The position numbers and the translations under genes were made by a program. Shown here piece by piece: positions 24,011-31,503 of a stretch of 37,873 bases of DNA (the stretch's first letter is position 1; each line of letters begins with the position of its first letter). Under the pieces are notes generated by a model, which saw nothing but the letters and a program-made list of their open reading frames with translations, was not told where the DNA came from and searched no databases. The stretch comes from an uncultured Bacteroidales bacterium (lineage in GTDB: Bacteria > Bacteroidota > Bacteroidia > Bacteroidales > Bacteroidaceae): contig CACYQI010000019.1 of the NCBI GenBank assembly GCA_902776455.1, forward strand, positions 1 through 37,873, written 5' to 3'.

Positions 24011-25345
24011 ATGAACTACATCAAATGCATACTCTGCATGCTGACATGCTCCCTGTCGGTCGTTGCTCAGAGCATGAGCGTACACCAAGGCGGAGAACAG
24101 TTGTACTTCAGCCTGAACGAAGTGGACAGCATAACATTCGACGCCACCCCAAACCTTTGGCAGAGAGGTAACACGAGCCTCCGTTTCTACTATGCACCCG
24201 GTTGGAACCAAACTGCCGACCCTGCTTATACGGAGAACCACGGCACCTATTCCATAACGCTCAACAAAGCCACCACAGCCCAATGGCAGGCACAGATGCA
24301 CTTCATCACCGACCTCACCTCCGATGCCCACAACAACTACGGGTTCCGCATCAAGCTCCGTTCCAACAAGGCCGTCACGGCAACCGTCAAACTCTATCAG
24401 GACGGCAACGACAACCTCTATTACTTCGAGGAGCGCGTTCCCCTGAGTGCCGACGAGGACTGCATCTTCGAGCGGAACGACATGGCGGGTCTCGACATGA
24501 GCAAGGTCTGCCTCGTCCTCGACTTCGGCGGCAACAGAGCGGGCACCATCATCAAGGTGAGCAACATCCTGTTCACCGAAAAGGCATACGACTCTTCGCA
24601 GGACACGAACTCTTGTCCCCTACCCGACTACAAGCTTGTCTGGCACGACGAGTTCACATCTCGCATCATCAGCACAGTCCGCTGGACCTATCAGACAGCC
24701 GATGCCGGATGGGTGAACCACGAACTGCAAACCTACGTCAACGCGAAAAGTCCCAAGGGAAAGAAGGTGGCAGAGAGTTCGGACGGAACCCTGAAGATAC
24801 ACACGTTCAAGGAAGGCGACAAGATCTACAGCGCCCGCCTCTATGGAAGCAAGTCGCAGGGCTTCAAGTACGGCTACATCGAGGCTCGCATCAAACTACC
24901 TAAAGGCAAAGGCACATGGCCGGCATGGTGGATGATGCCCGTCAGCGGAGGCAGTTGGCCCGGTTGCGGCGAGATTGACATCATGGAGGAAGTGGGCGTG
25001 GATGCCAACATCGTGTCGAGCAGCATTCATTGCCAAGCCTACAACCATCCGACGAACACCCAAAAGACTCATGCCATGACGTGTGTGGGAGCGGAAGACG
25101 GCTTCCACGTCTATGCCCTCGAATGGACGGAAGACTACATCCGCACCTTCGTTGACGGCACGGAACAACTCTACTTCGAGAACGACAAGCAGGGCAACAA
25201 CGACACTTGGCCCTTCAACAAAGCCTTCTACCCCATCCTCAACGTGGCTTGGGGCGGCGATTGGGGCGGCTATGCTGGCGTCGATGAGTCGGCACTTCCG
25301 CTTACCATGGAGGTTGACTACGTTAGGGTTTGGCAGAAGCGGTGA
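24011..25345 (+). CDS. Glycoside hydrolase family 16 beta-glucanase (laminarinase/lichenase type)
   Basis: The 444-residue protein has a signal peptide (MNYIKCILCMLTCSLSVVAQ). A short segment ends in EVDSITF, a motif common in Prevotella surface proteins. A region of about residues 60-200 resembles a carbohydrate-binding beta-sandwich (AHNNYGFRIKLRSNKAVTAT). The GH16 catalytic domain runs from about residue 215 (YKLVWHDEFTS) to the end. The catalytic ExDxxE motif is E321, D323 and E326 in GEIDIMEEVG, with the supporting WPAWWMMP and HVYALEWTEDYIRTFVDG. It should cut beta-1,3 or beta-1,3-1,4 glucan outside the cytoplasm. Its last 23 bases overlap the ABC ATPase gene tail to tail. No sorting tail is seen. 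Confidence 0.92.
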   Translation: MNYIKCILCMLTCSLSVVAQSMSVHQGGEQLYFSLNEVDSITFDATPNLWQRGNTSLRFYYAPGWNQTADPAYTENHGTYSITLNKATTAQWQAQMHFITDLTSDAHNNYGFRIKLRSNKAVTATVKLYQDGNDNLYYFEERVPLSADEDCIFERNDMAGLDMSKVCLVLDFGGNRAGTIIKVSNILFTEKAYDSSQDTNSCPLPDYKLVWHDEFTSRIISTVRWTYQTADAGWVNHELQTYVNAKSPKGKKVAESSDGTLKIHTFKEGDKIYSARLYGSKSQGFKYGYIEARIKLPKGKGTWPAWWMMPVSGGSWPGCGEIDIMEEVGVDANIVSSSIHCQAYNHPTNTQKTHAMTCVGAEDGFHVYALEWTEDYIRTFVDGTEQLYFENDKQGNNDTWPFNKAFYPILNVAWGGDWGGYAGVDESALPLTMEVDYVRVWQKR

Positions 25346-26924
25346 GACAAAGCCTGTGGGTGATGCAGTCGGGAAGCTCTTCCTCGTAGTGCGTCACCAT
25401 GACGAGCGTCTTGTGCGGCCGTTGGCAGAAGCACTTGATTATCTGTCGCACAAGCTCTCGGTTGCGGTCGTCGAGGCCGTGGAGAGGCTCGTCGAGGATA
25501 AGCAGCTCGGGGTCTTTCACGAAGGCACGGGCCAACAGGCAGAGCCGTTGCTCGCCGCTACTGAGCTGCAGGAACGAGCGGTCGGCCAATGCTTCCACTC
25601 CGAACACATGCATCCAGTCGAGGCACGTCTGCTTCTGCTCCGGGCGTGGACGGACATAAAGTCCGACAGAGTCGCTCAATCCACTTGCCACCACATCGAT
25701 GGCCGGTATGTCCTTCATGTAGGCTCGGTGCATTTCGGGGCTTACGTACCCTATGTGTTTCTTTATCTGCCAGATGCTCTCACCCGTTCCACGACGATGG
25801 CCGAAGAGTTCGATGTTGCAGGCGTATGCTTGCGGATTGTCGGCACAGACAAGGCTGAGAAGCGTGCTCTTGCCCGAGCCGTTTGGTCCGCTCAAAGCCC
25901 ATCGCTCGCCCTCGTGGACAGTCCAGTCGAGAGGTTGGAGAATGGTTCGGTCGCCATAGCGGATGCTGACATTTCGGAAGCGAAGTATCTCGCCGCCATC
26001 GGCCGGATAGAAGTCGGAAGCAGAGAGGTTGCGGGGAGGCAAGTCGGCTATCCATTGCTTTATCTCTTCGGCCAACAGCGGACGCGGCACAGCAGCATAT
26101 TGCTTCCTGTATTCAGCAAGCGTCAGCTTCGGCAGCAAGCGCAAACCTTCTACGGGAAGGACGTGGGTGATGAAGTCGGGGATGTCGTCGCGTTTGCTCA
26201 GGACAAGGATGACGAGGATTTCCGTCTCTCGCGTCATCGTATCCAGCAGGCTTCGGAAGTCGCTTCGTGCCTGTGCGTCAAGCCCGATGAAAGGGTTGTC
26301 GAGGATGAGTACACGAGGACTCGTGGCAAGCGCTTTAGCCATTTGGAACTTGCGAAGCTCGCCGCTGCTGAGGGAGATGATTCGCTTTGAGAGTGAAGAA
26401 CTAAGCGAGAAGAGAGAAGAGTGAAGAGTGAAGAGTGAAGAATTTGCTGCCGCACTATCTCTCAACTCTAAACTCTCTTCCGACTTGTCGCCTGAGCACC
26501 CACGGAGCGCAAGAACTCTCTTCCGACTTGTCGCCAGAGCACCCACGGAGCGCAAGAACTCTAAACTCTTAACTCTAAACTCTTTCTTCAGTAGTTCTCC
26601 TACTGTCGGCATGTCGTCGGCTATGTCGTGCTGGTTCCAGCGCTGCTGATAGTAGTACGTGCCGTCCTGCTCTCCATAGGAGTCGCGGAAGGAGATGTAC
26701 TTCAAGTTGTCGCTGACGAGACGCGAACAGGTGGACGGGAAGTCGTAATGCACCTCGTTGAGTAGCAGCGGATAATGTCCGGTGAGGACTTCCACGAGTC
26801 GCGACTTCCCGGCAGCATTGTCGCCTACGATAGCAATCTGCTCGCCATTGTTTATCTCAAGGTTGATTGGTTCTGCCATTCGCCACAAAGGATGACGAGG
26901 CACACCGTTCTCTATCTTAATCAT
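25323..26924 (-). CDS. Tandem-domain ABC ATPase (ModF/PhrA-like) with repeat insertion
   Basis: The 533-residue protein has two ABC ATPase domains and no membrane segment, like ModF/PhrA-type proteins. Domain 1 has Walker A GDNAAGKS at residues 34-41, signature LSSGELRKFQMAKAL and Walker B VLILDNPF. Domain 2 has GPNGSGKST, LQLSSGEQRLCLLARAF and LLILDEPLHGLD. Domain 1 has DNP where most have DEP, so its catalytic Glu is replaced and it may be mostly regulatory. Residues about 117-179, between the Q-loop region and signature 1, are a repeat-encoded insertion that includes a 43-bp duplication read in two frames. The role is unclear. The gene converges with the GH16 gene. Confidence 0.85.
   Translation of the reverse strand: MIKIENGVPRHPLWRMAEPINLEINNGEQIAIVGDNAAGKSRLVEVLTGHYPLLLNEVHYDFPSTCSRLVSDNLKYISFRDSYGEQDGTYYYQQRWNQHDIADDMPTVGELLKKEFRVKSLEFLRSVGALATSRKRVLALRGCSGDKSEESLELRDSAAANSSLFTLHSSLFSLSSSLSKRIISLSSGELRKFQMAKALATSPRVLILDNPFIGLDAQARSDFRSLLDTMTRETEILVILVLSKRDDIPDFITHVLPVEGLRLLPKLTLAEYRKQYAAVPRPLLAEEIKQWIADLPPRNLSASDFYPADGGEILRFRNVSIRYGDRTILQPLDWTVHEGERWALSGPNGSGKSTLLSLVCADNPQAYACNIELFGHRRGTGESIWQIKKHIGYVSPEMHRAYMKDIPAIDVVASGLSDSVGLYVRPRPEQKQTCLDWMHVFGVEALADRSFLQLSSGEQRLCLLARAFVKDPELLILDEPLHGLDDRNRELVRQIIKCFCQRPHKTLVMVTHYEEELPDCITHRLCLTASAKP
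26388..26590. repeat. Heptamer arrays and a 43-bp tandem duplication inside the ABC ATPase gene
   Basis: GAAGAGT units (26416-26440) and AACTCTAA units (26462-26475 and 26557-26583) flank two adjacent 43-bp copies (26471-26513 and 26514-26556) that differ at one base. All of it lies in coding sequence and stays open. Confidence 0.9.
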
Positions 26925-26928
26925 TGTA

Positions 26929-27129
26929 TGTTATATATTCTAGTTTCTGTGGATCTGGTATTTGAATGAGCATTCGATATTGGCTCCAATTCAATTATGA
27001 ACGCAGCGTGTTCCCAATTGGGTAAGTCCTGTAAAACTGGCGGCAAAACTTAAGTTGACGTTCTCCAAATCTACTTCCGTATTCCGGCTCTAATTCTTTC
27101 GCCAGTTTTTTATGAGATACGTTCCACCC
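26929..27129 (-). pseudogene. Remnant of a DUF1016/YhcG-family nuclease gene with in-frame stop
   Basis: On the minus strand from about 27126 the frame reads SHKKLAKELEPEYGSRFGER, then QLKFCRQFYRTYPIGNTLRS. This matches the DUF1016 N-terminal domain pattern (KELxxEYGxGFxxRxLxxxRxFYxxFP). A TAA stop lies at 26995-26997. The same frame then continues LNWSQYRMLIQIPDPQKLEY, which is the next conserved part of the family. The 5' end is cut off by family A repeats at 27122 and the 3' end by the start of the ABC ATPase gene. It is therefore a decayed fragment of a PD-(D/E)XK-type nuclease-associated gene. Confidence 0.82.
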
Positions 27130-27345
27130 CACCCCCTTACCCCTCCCCTTAGAAGGGAGGGGAGTCGCGGCGGAGGAGCCTCTCTCCGACCCCCTCCAAA
27201 CCACCCGAGGGGAGGCTTTCTGCCGCGAAAAAGTCTCCCCTCCCCCTAAAGGGGGGCTGTAAATGGTTAAATCGCTAAATTGTACATAAATTGTAAATTG
27301 TAAATTGTCAAATTGTACATTACAGTACATTATTTAGGAGGCTTT
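27122..27345. repeat. Family A repeats plus AAATTGT heptamer array
   Basis: CCACCCCCTTACCCCTCCCC through CCCTCCAAACCACCCGAGG and GGAGGCTTTCTGCCGCGAAA (27122-27262) are family A. TAAATTGTAAATTGTAAATTG and neighbours (27258-27345) are heptamers. They fill the gap before ruvC's stop and have replaced the 5' part of the DUF1016 gene. Confidence 0.8.
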
Positions 27346-27348
27346 CAT

Positions 27349-27900
27349 TTATTTAACTCTTTCCTTATTCTTCTTTGCGAAGTCGGCCCAGCTGCGATAC
27401 TTGTGGTCGGTTTCGGGCTTGCCCATCTGCAGGAAGTGGCAATAGGCGGCTCCCAGAGCATCGGTGGCATCGAGGAAGCGTCCCATCTCCTCCTTCTCTA
27501 CGTGCAGCATGCGGCGGAGCATGTCGGCCACTTGTTCCTTGCTGGCATTGCCGTTACCCGTGATGGCCATCTTTATCTTCGCCGGAGCATACTCCGTGAT
27601 GGGCACTTGTCGCTGAATGGCTGCGGCAATGGCTACTCCTTGGGCACGTCCCAGCTTCAGCATGCTCTGTATGTTCTTGCCGAAGAATGGGGCTTCGATG
27701 GCCATGCAGTCGGGCAGATAGCCTTCGATGATGCTGCAGACACGCTCGTGGATGTGACCGAGCTTGAGGTAAGGGTCGCCAAACTTGCGTAGGTCGATGA
27801 CGCCCAAAGCAAGCATCTCCGCCTTCTTGTCCTGAACGCGAAGTACGCCGTAGCCCATGATGCTCGTGCCCGGGTCTATGCCAAGAATAATGCGCTCCAT
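27349..27900 (-). CDS. ruvC: Crossover junction endodeoxyribonuclease RuvC
   Basis: Starting at the ATG at 27900 the protein has 183 residues, beginning MERIILGIDPGTSIMGYG. The frame is open further upstream, but that extension has no similarity to the family and would run through the promoter, so it is rejected. All four catalytic acids are visible: D9 in GIDPG, E69 in MAIEAPFFG, D144 and D147 in RFLDATDALGAAYCH. RuvC resolves Holliday junctions with RuvAB in the cytoplasm. ruvA and ruvB are not in the window. The tail ADFAKKNKERVK is basic. The ruvC promoter diverges from a plus-strand promoter. Confidence 0.96.
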   Translation of the reverse strand: MERIILGIDPGTSIMGYGVLRVQDKKAEMLALGVIDLRKFGDPYLKLGHIHERVCSIIEGYLPDCMAIEAPFFGKNIQSMLKLGRAQGVAIAAAIQRQVPITEYAPAKIKMAITGNGNASKEQVADMLRRMLHVEKEEMGRFLDATDALGAAYCHFLQMGKPETDHKYRSWADFAKKNKERVK

Positions 27901-27915
27901 ATCTTTTTTTGACTG

Positions 27916-27923
27916 CAAAAGTA
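27916..27923 (-). promoter_or_regulatory. -7 promoter box for ruvC
   Basis: On the minus strand TACTTTTG followed by CAG, 15 bases before the ATG at 27900, matches TAnnTTTG and decides the start choice for ruvC. Confidence 0.72.
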
Positions 27924-27997
27924 CAAAATAATTGTAAAAAACACTCAAAAGTGCTAAGAAATTATTAATAATGAACCACGAATTATGAATTATTTCG

Positions 27998-28005
27998 TAC
28001 CTTTG
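27998..28005 (+). promoter_or_regulatory. -7 promoter box facing the DUF1573 gene
   Basis: TTCGTACCTTTGCAAA is a full TAnnTTTG match preceded by GAATTAT heptamers. The next gene starts 330 bases downstream, so the transcript would carry a long leader across the family B array, or the promoter serves something else. Confidence 0.65.
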
Positions 28006-28113
28006 CAAAGCAAAGAGGACTTCGTGACGCCACGAGCGAGCATTCTTCGCGACGACAGCGGCCTCATCGCCTTCGGAACAGGCCGACGAAACCTTCCGCT
28101 AAGGGCATCGAAA

Positions 28114-28200
28114 AATGCAACGTGGAGCGTAGCCCGATGCTCCGTGGAGAGTAGGCCGATTCTCCGTGGAGTGTAAGCCGATTCTCCGTGGAGTGTGAGC
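28114..28200. repeat. 22-bp tandem array, family B (GATTCTCCGTGGAGTGTAAGCC)
   Basis: Units at 28136-28157, 28158-28179 and 28180-28200 match closely, and a diverged unit is at 28114-28135. Each has the near-palindrome CTCCGTGGAG. Single or paired diverged copies occur at 10089-10161 and 20132-20166. The remaining bases 28009-28113 and 28201-28334 hold nothing I recognise. Confidence 0.85.
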
Positions 28201-28334
28201 TTCCCCTCCTCTGGGTCACTTCGGATGCCTCACGGACAAGCGGCCTTCAAGGCAGCAGACGACTGTTGAAGTACACAATTATCGAACAGAACATAAAACA
28301 TTAGTAAACAGAGCATAACAACACAAACAAAAAG

Positions 28335-28787
28335 ATGAAAAGGATACTCTTTATTGCCATTGCAGTCTTTTCTATGGTCAATGGTAAATGGTCAACGGCT
28401 TCAGCACAGACGCAGAAACAGAAAGTGAATGTCAGCGAGGTTCAAGCAGTCGCTACAACAAAAGCAGAGAACTACGCAGAAATCACATTCGATACGCTTC
28501 GCCACGACTTCGGCAAGTTCTCGAAGAACGAACCGCTGGTGCGTTGCGCATTCCCCTTCAAGAACACCGGAACGGCTCCGCTCATCATCCATCAAGCCTT
28601 TGCCAGCTGCGGATGCACCGTGCCCACCTACACCAAAGAACCCATCAAGCCGGGCGAAAAGGGCGTCATCGACGTCACCTATGACGGCACAGACAAGTTC
28701 CCCGGCCACTTCATGAAGACCATCACCATCCGCTCCAATGCAGTCAACGAGGTCGTGCGGCTCACCATCGAAGGAACTATGGAGTGA
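28335..28787 (+). CDS. DUF1573 secreted/periplasmic protein
   Basis: The 150-residue protein has a signal peptide whose end (MVNGKWSTASAQ) is encoded by ATGGTCAATGGTAAATGGTC repeats. The DUF1573 immunoglobulin-like domain follows: EITFDTLRHDFGKF, then VRCAFPFKNTGTAPLIIHQAFASCGCTVPTYTKEPIKPGEKG, the family hallmark with paired Cys, ending in TIRSNAVNEVVRLTIEG. DUF1573 is an ASPM-SPD-2-Hydin-like fold of unknown function, common in Bacteroidetes envelopes. It stands ahead of the GH31 gene on the same strand but is separated by 211 bases of repeats, so co-transcription is uncertain. Confidence 0.88.
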   Translation: MKRILFIAIAVFSMVNGKWSTASAQTQKQKVNVSEVQAVATTKAENYAEITFDTLRHDFGKFSKNEPLVRCAFPFKNTGTAPLIIHQAFASCGCTVPTYTKEPIKPGEKGVIDVTYDGTDKFPGHFMKTITIRSNAVNEVVRLTIEGTME

Positions 28788-28794
28788 AACAAAG

Positions 28795-28975
28795 TTGAAA
28801 ATTGAAAATTGAAAATTGAAAAGAGGTTAGAGGTAAGAGGTAAGAGGTAAGAGGACACCTTTGCCCCCTCAGCATCCCAAACTATCCTCTAACCACTAAC
28901 CACTAACCACAAGAAAAAAGTTAGGGCGGTAGCAAATTCTTCACTCTTCACTCTTCACTCTTCACTTCGCCGAAG
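28795..28975. repeat. Mixed 7-bp arrays between the DUF1573 and GH31 genes
   Basis: GAAAATT units (28796-28820), GAGGTAA units (28822-28851), ACCACTA units (28892-28910) and CTTCACT units (28940-28967) follow each other. Each is a separate 7-bp tandem run. Confidence 0.85.
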
Positions 28976-28998
28976 GCGACATTCTATATGACTTGACC

Positions 28999-31503
28999 AT
29001 GGACATCGCGAAACTCTTCTCCCTCCTCCTTCTCTTCCTCTTTGTCGGCAGACTGCCTGCCAGCGCAGAAGAGGATTGGAACCCCTTGGCACAAGAAGAA
29101 GCCATCGTGACAAGTGGCAACGCCCGCTTCACTATCCTTACGCCCCGACTCATCCGCATACAGTACAGCACAGCCGATGCCTTCGAGGACCGCGCCACCT
29201 TTGCTGTCGTCAACCGTCTGCTCCCCGTCCCAGCTTTCACCTGCAACGAAGAGGACGGCTACCTCGTCATTCGCACCGACTCGCTGACCCTGCGCTACAA
29301 GATAGGGGCGAGAATCCTCAAGCAAGCCAAGAACAGCAACGTGCTGGGCATCACCTTCCAGATGAACGGCCGACAGATACTTTGGTACCCCGGCAAGGAC
29401 GACGCCCTCAACCTGCTTGGCACTCAGCGCACACTCGACGGCAACATCGGCGACACCCATCGCGTCTCCCTCGAAAAAGGACTCCTTTCGCGCGACGGCT
29501 GGGCCATCCTCGACGAGTCGCCGGCCACTCAGCGGGGCGACGGCAGCCGCAGCTTCCCCTTCGAAGGAAACGTCGATGGCATTCCTTGGATAGGGAAACC
29601 CCTCGACGCCAACGCAATCGACTGGTACTTCTTCGGCTACGGCCACCACTACGAGGACGCGCTCGGCGACTACGTCCGCATAGCCGGACGGCAACCCCTG
29701 CCGCCTAAATACATGTTCGGCTATTGGTACAGCAAGTATCAAGCCTACTCGCAAAGCGACGTCCAGCAACTCATCCGCGACATGGAGAACCGGAACATCC
29801 CCCATGACGTGCTGATGATAGATTGCGATTGGCATCAGAACTCATGGACCGGCTGGACGTGGAACAAATCGCTCTTTCCCAATCCCGCCACCCTTCTCGG
29901 CTGGATGCACACCCACCACACCAAGTCCGCCCTCAACCTCCATCCCGCCGACGGCATCGGCTCCAGCGACGACAACTTCGCCAAGATACGCAACGACATG
30001 GGCCTCGACGCAAGCGTCACCACGGTGCCGTGGCAACTGGAGGACTCCACTTTCTATCGCACCTTCTTCAAGAACATCATGCGCGTCCGCGAAAGGCAGG
30101 GCGTCGATTTCTGGTGGCTCGACTGGCAGCAAGACCTCACAAGCAAATACATCCCGGGCCTTGGGCAGACATTCTGGCTCAACCATGTCTTCTATAACGA
30201 CATGCGGCTCCACCGCACCGACCGCCGTCCCGTCATCTTCCATCGCTGGGGAGGCATGGGAAGCCACCGCTACCCCATCGGCTTCTCCGGCGACACCTTT
30301 GCAACATACGGCACACTTCAGTTCGAAAGCTACGTCACTGCCACGGCTGCTAACGTCTGCTTCGGCTATTGGGGGCACGACGGTGGAGGCTACCTCCAAC
30401 CCAACAACATCAGCACCGACCCCGAACTCGTGCTCCGATGGATGCAGTTCTGCGTCTTCCAACCCATCTTCCGCACACACGGCTCAAGCCAAAGCGGTTG
30501 CGAGCGACGCATCTGGAAGTTCAGCAACTTCGACCTCCAGAACGAAGCCTTCCAACTCCGCTACACCCTTATACCTTATATATATACAGCAGCCCGCTGC
30601 GCCTACGACACCGGCGTCTCCATCTGCCGACCGCTCTACTACGAATGGCCCGAAGAAAACAAAGCCTACTCCGTAGAAGACGAATACCTCTTCGGCGACG
30701 ACATCCTCGTCTCGCCCATCTCCACCCCTTCCCGCAGCAACGGCACAAGCCAACGCTCCACATGGTTGCCCAAAGGCTATTGGTACGACATCTGCCGCTC
30801 CCGCATGCTCAGCGGCGGACGCACCATCACCGACGAATACGGCTTAGACGAGATACCCTTCTTCCTTCGCCTCGGCAGCATCATTCCCTGCAACCCTCCC
30901 CTCTCGCACATGAAGGAAGAACCCGCCTCCCTCGTCCTTTGGGTCATACCCGGAGACGATGGCGAAGGCACCCTCTACGAAGACCAGGGCGACAGCGAAG
31001 CCTACAAAGACGGCGAGTACGCCACCACCCGCTTCTCCCAAAGCCATACCTCCTCTGGCACCACACTCACCATCCATCCCCGCCAAGGCAGCTACGAAGG
31101 CATGCTCAGCGAGCGCGCATGGCAAGTCGTGTTCTTTGCGGCCGAAGAGCCGGATGTCGTCAGCATCAACGGCGAAAGAACCCACGATTGGATTTACGAC
31201 GGACAGCTCCACCGCCTCACCGTCAACGTCCCCTCGCATCCCTGCACCGAGACCATCATCGTCAACTACAGAGACAAAGAGACAGGAATCAGGGGAATTG
31301 AAAGTGGAAAATGGAAAATTGAAAATGAAGAAGGAATTCAAAATGAAGGTCAAATCGTAAATAGTAAATCGTCAAATAGTAAATGTTTTGATTTAAGCGG
31401 CCGCGAAATGGTCAATGGTCAATGGTCAATGGTCAATGGTCAAATGCCAAAGGGCTTTTACATAGTCGGTAGCAAGAAAATCATAATCCCCTACAAGCCA
31501 TGA
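28999..31503 (+). CDS. Glycoside hydrolase family 31 enzyme with type IX C-terminal sorting tail
   Basis: From ATG 28999 (a TTG two codons earlier is less likely) the protein has 834 residues and a signal peptide (MDIAKLFSLLLLFLFVGRLPASA). The GH31 barrel shows KYMFGYWYSKYQAYS, nucleophile D375 in WWLDWQQD, acid/base D432 in GFSGDTF, and GYWGHDGGGY. RPLYYEWPEENKAYSVEDEYLFGDDILVSPI follows, then a DUF5110-like beta domain. It probably removes alpha-linked glucose or xylose. The last 40 residues are a T9SS sorting motif (CFDLSGRE...PKGFYIVGSKKIII), so it is a likely PorU/PorV client. Residues about 766-796 and 804-815 are repeat-encoded, and a 7-bp array interrupts the sorting motif itself. The TGA overlaps the next ATG (ATGA). 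Confidence 0.9.
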   Translation: MDIAKLFSLLLLFLFVGRLPASAEEDWNPLAQEEAIVTSGNARFTILTPRLIRIQYSTADAFEDRATFAVVNRLLPVPAFTCNEEDGYLVIRTDSLTLRYKIGARILKQAKNSNVLGITFQMNGRQILWYPGKDDALNLLGTQRTLDGNIGDTHRVSLEKGLLSRDGWAILDESPATQRGDGSRSFPFEGNVDGIPWIGKPLDANAIDWYFFGYGHHYEDALGDYVRIAGRQPLPPKYMFGYWYSKYQAYSQSDVQQLIRDMENRNIPHDVLMIDCDWHQNSWTGWTWNKSLFPNPATLLGWMHTHHTKSALNLHPADGIGSSDDNFAKIRNDMGLDASVTTVPWQLEDSTFYRTFFKNIMRVRERQGVDFWWLDWQQDLTSKYIPGLGQTFWLNHVFYNDMRLHRTDRRPVIFHRWGGMGSHRYPIGFSGDTFATYGTLQFESYVTATAANVCFGYWGHDGGGYLQPNNISTDPELVLRWMQFCVFQPIFRTHGSSQSGCERRIWKFSNFDLQNEAFQLRYTLIPYIYTAARCAYDTGVSICRPLYYEWPEENKAYSVEDEYLFGDDILVSPISTPSRSNGTSQRSTWLPKGYWYDICRSRMLSGGRTITDEYGLDEIPFFLRLGSIIPCNPPLSHMKEEPASLVLWVIPGDDGEGTLYEDQGDSEAYKDGEYATTRFSQSHTSSGTTLTIHPRQGSYEGMLSERAWQVVFFAAEEPDVVSINGERTHDWIYDGQLHRLTVNVPSHPCTETIIVNYRDKETGIRGIESGKWKIENEEGIQNEGQIVNSKSSNSKCFDLSGREMVNGQWSMVNGQMPKGFYIVGSKKIIIPYKP
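31296..31390. repeat. Heptamer-type repeats coding for the GH31 linker
   Basis: GAAAGTGGAAAATGGAAAAT and AATCGTAAATAGTAAATCGT code for a Lys/Glu/Asn/Ser-rich linker between the catalytic part and the sorting tail. The first is the approximate reverse complement of 31533-31580 in the next gene. Confidence 0.8.
31408..31442 (+). repeat. ATGGTCA x5 heptamer array within the sorting signal
   Basis: Five exact ATGGTCA units (35 bases) code for MVNGQWSMVNGQ between DLSGRE and MPKGFYIVG. Loss or gain of one unit would shift the frame before the end of the sorting tail. Confidence 0.95.

Noticed and set aside
25083-26390. 435-codon plus-strand frame over the ABC ATPase gene
   Set aside because: It is the antisense shadow of a well-supported ATPase with two intact ABC domains.
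27349-28008. Longer RuvC starting at 28008
   Set aside because: The extra 36 residues run through a clear minus-strand promoter and have no family similarity. ATG 27900 gives MERIILGIDPGTS directly.
27985-28176. 63-codon frame before the DUF1573 gene
   Set aside because: It starts upstream of the -7 box it contains and ends in the 22-bp array, so it is a chance frame.
28993-28998. TTG start for the GH31 protein
   Set aside because: An ATG two codons later gives a normal signal peptide, so the TTG is unnecessary.
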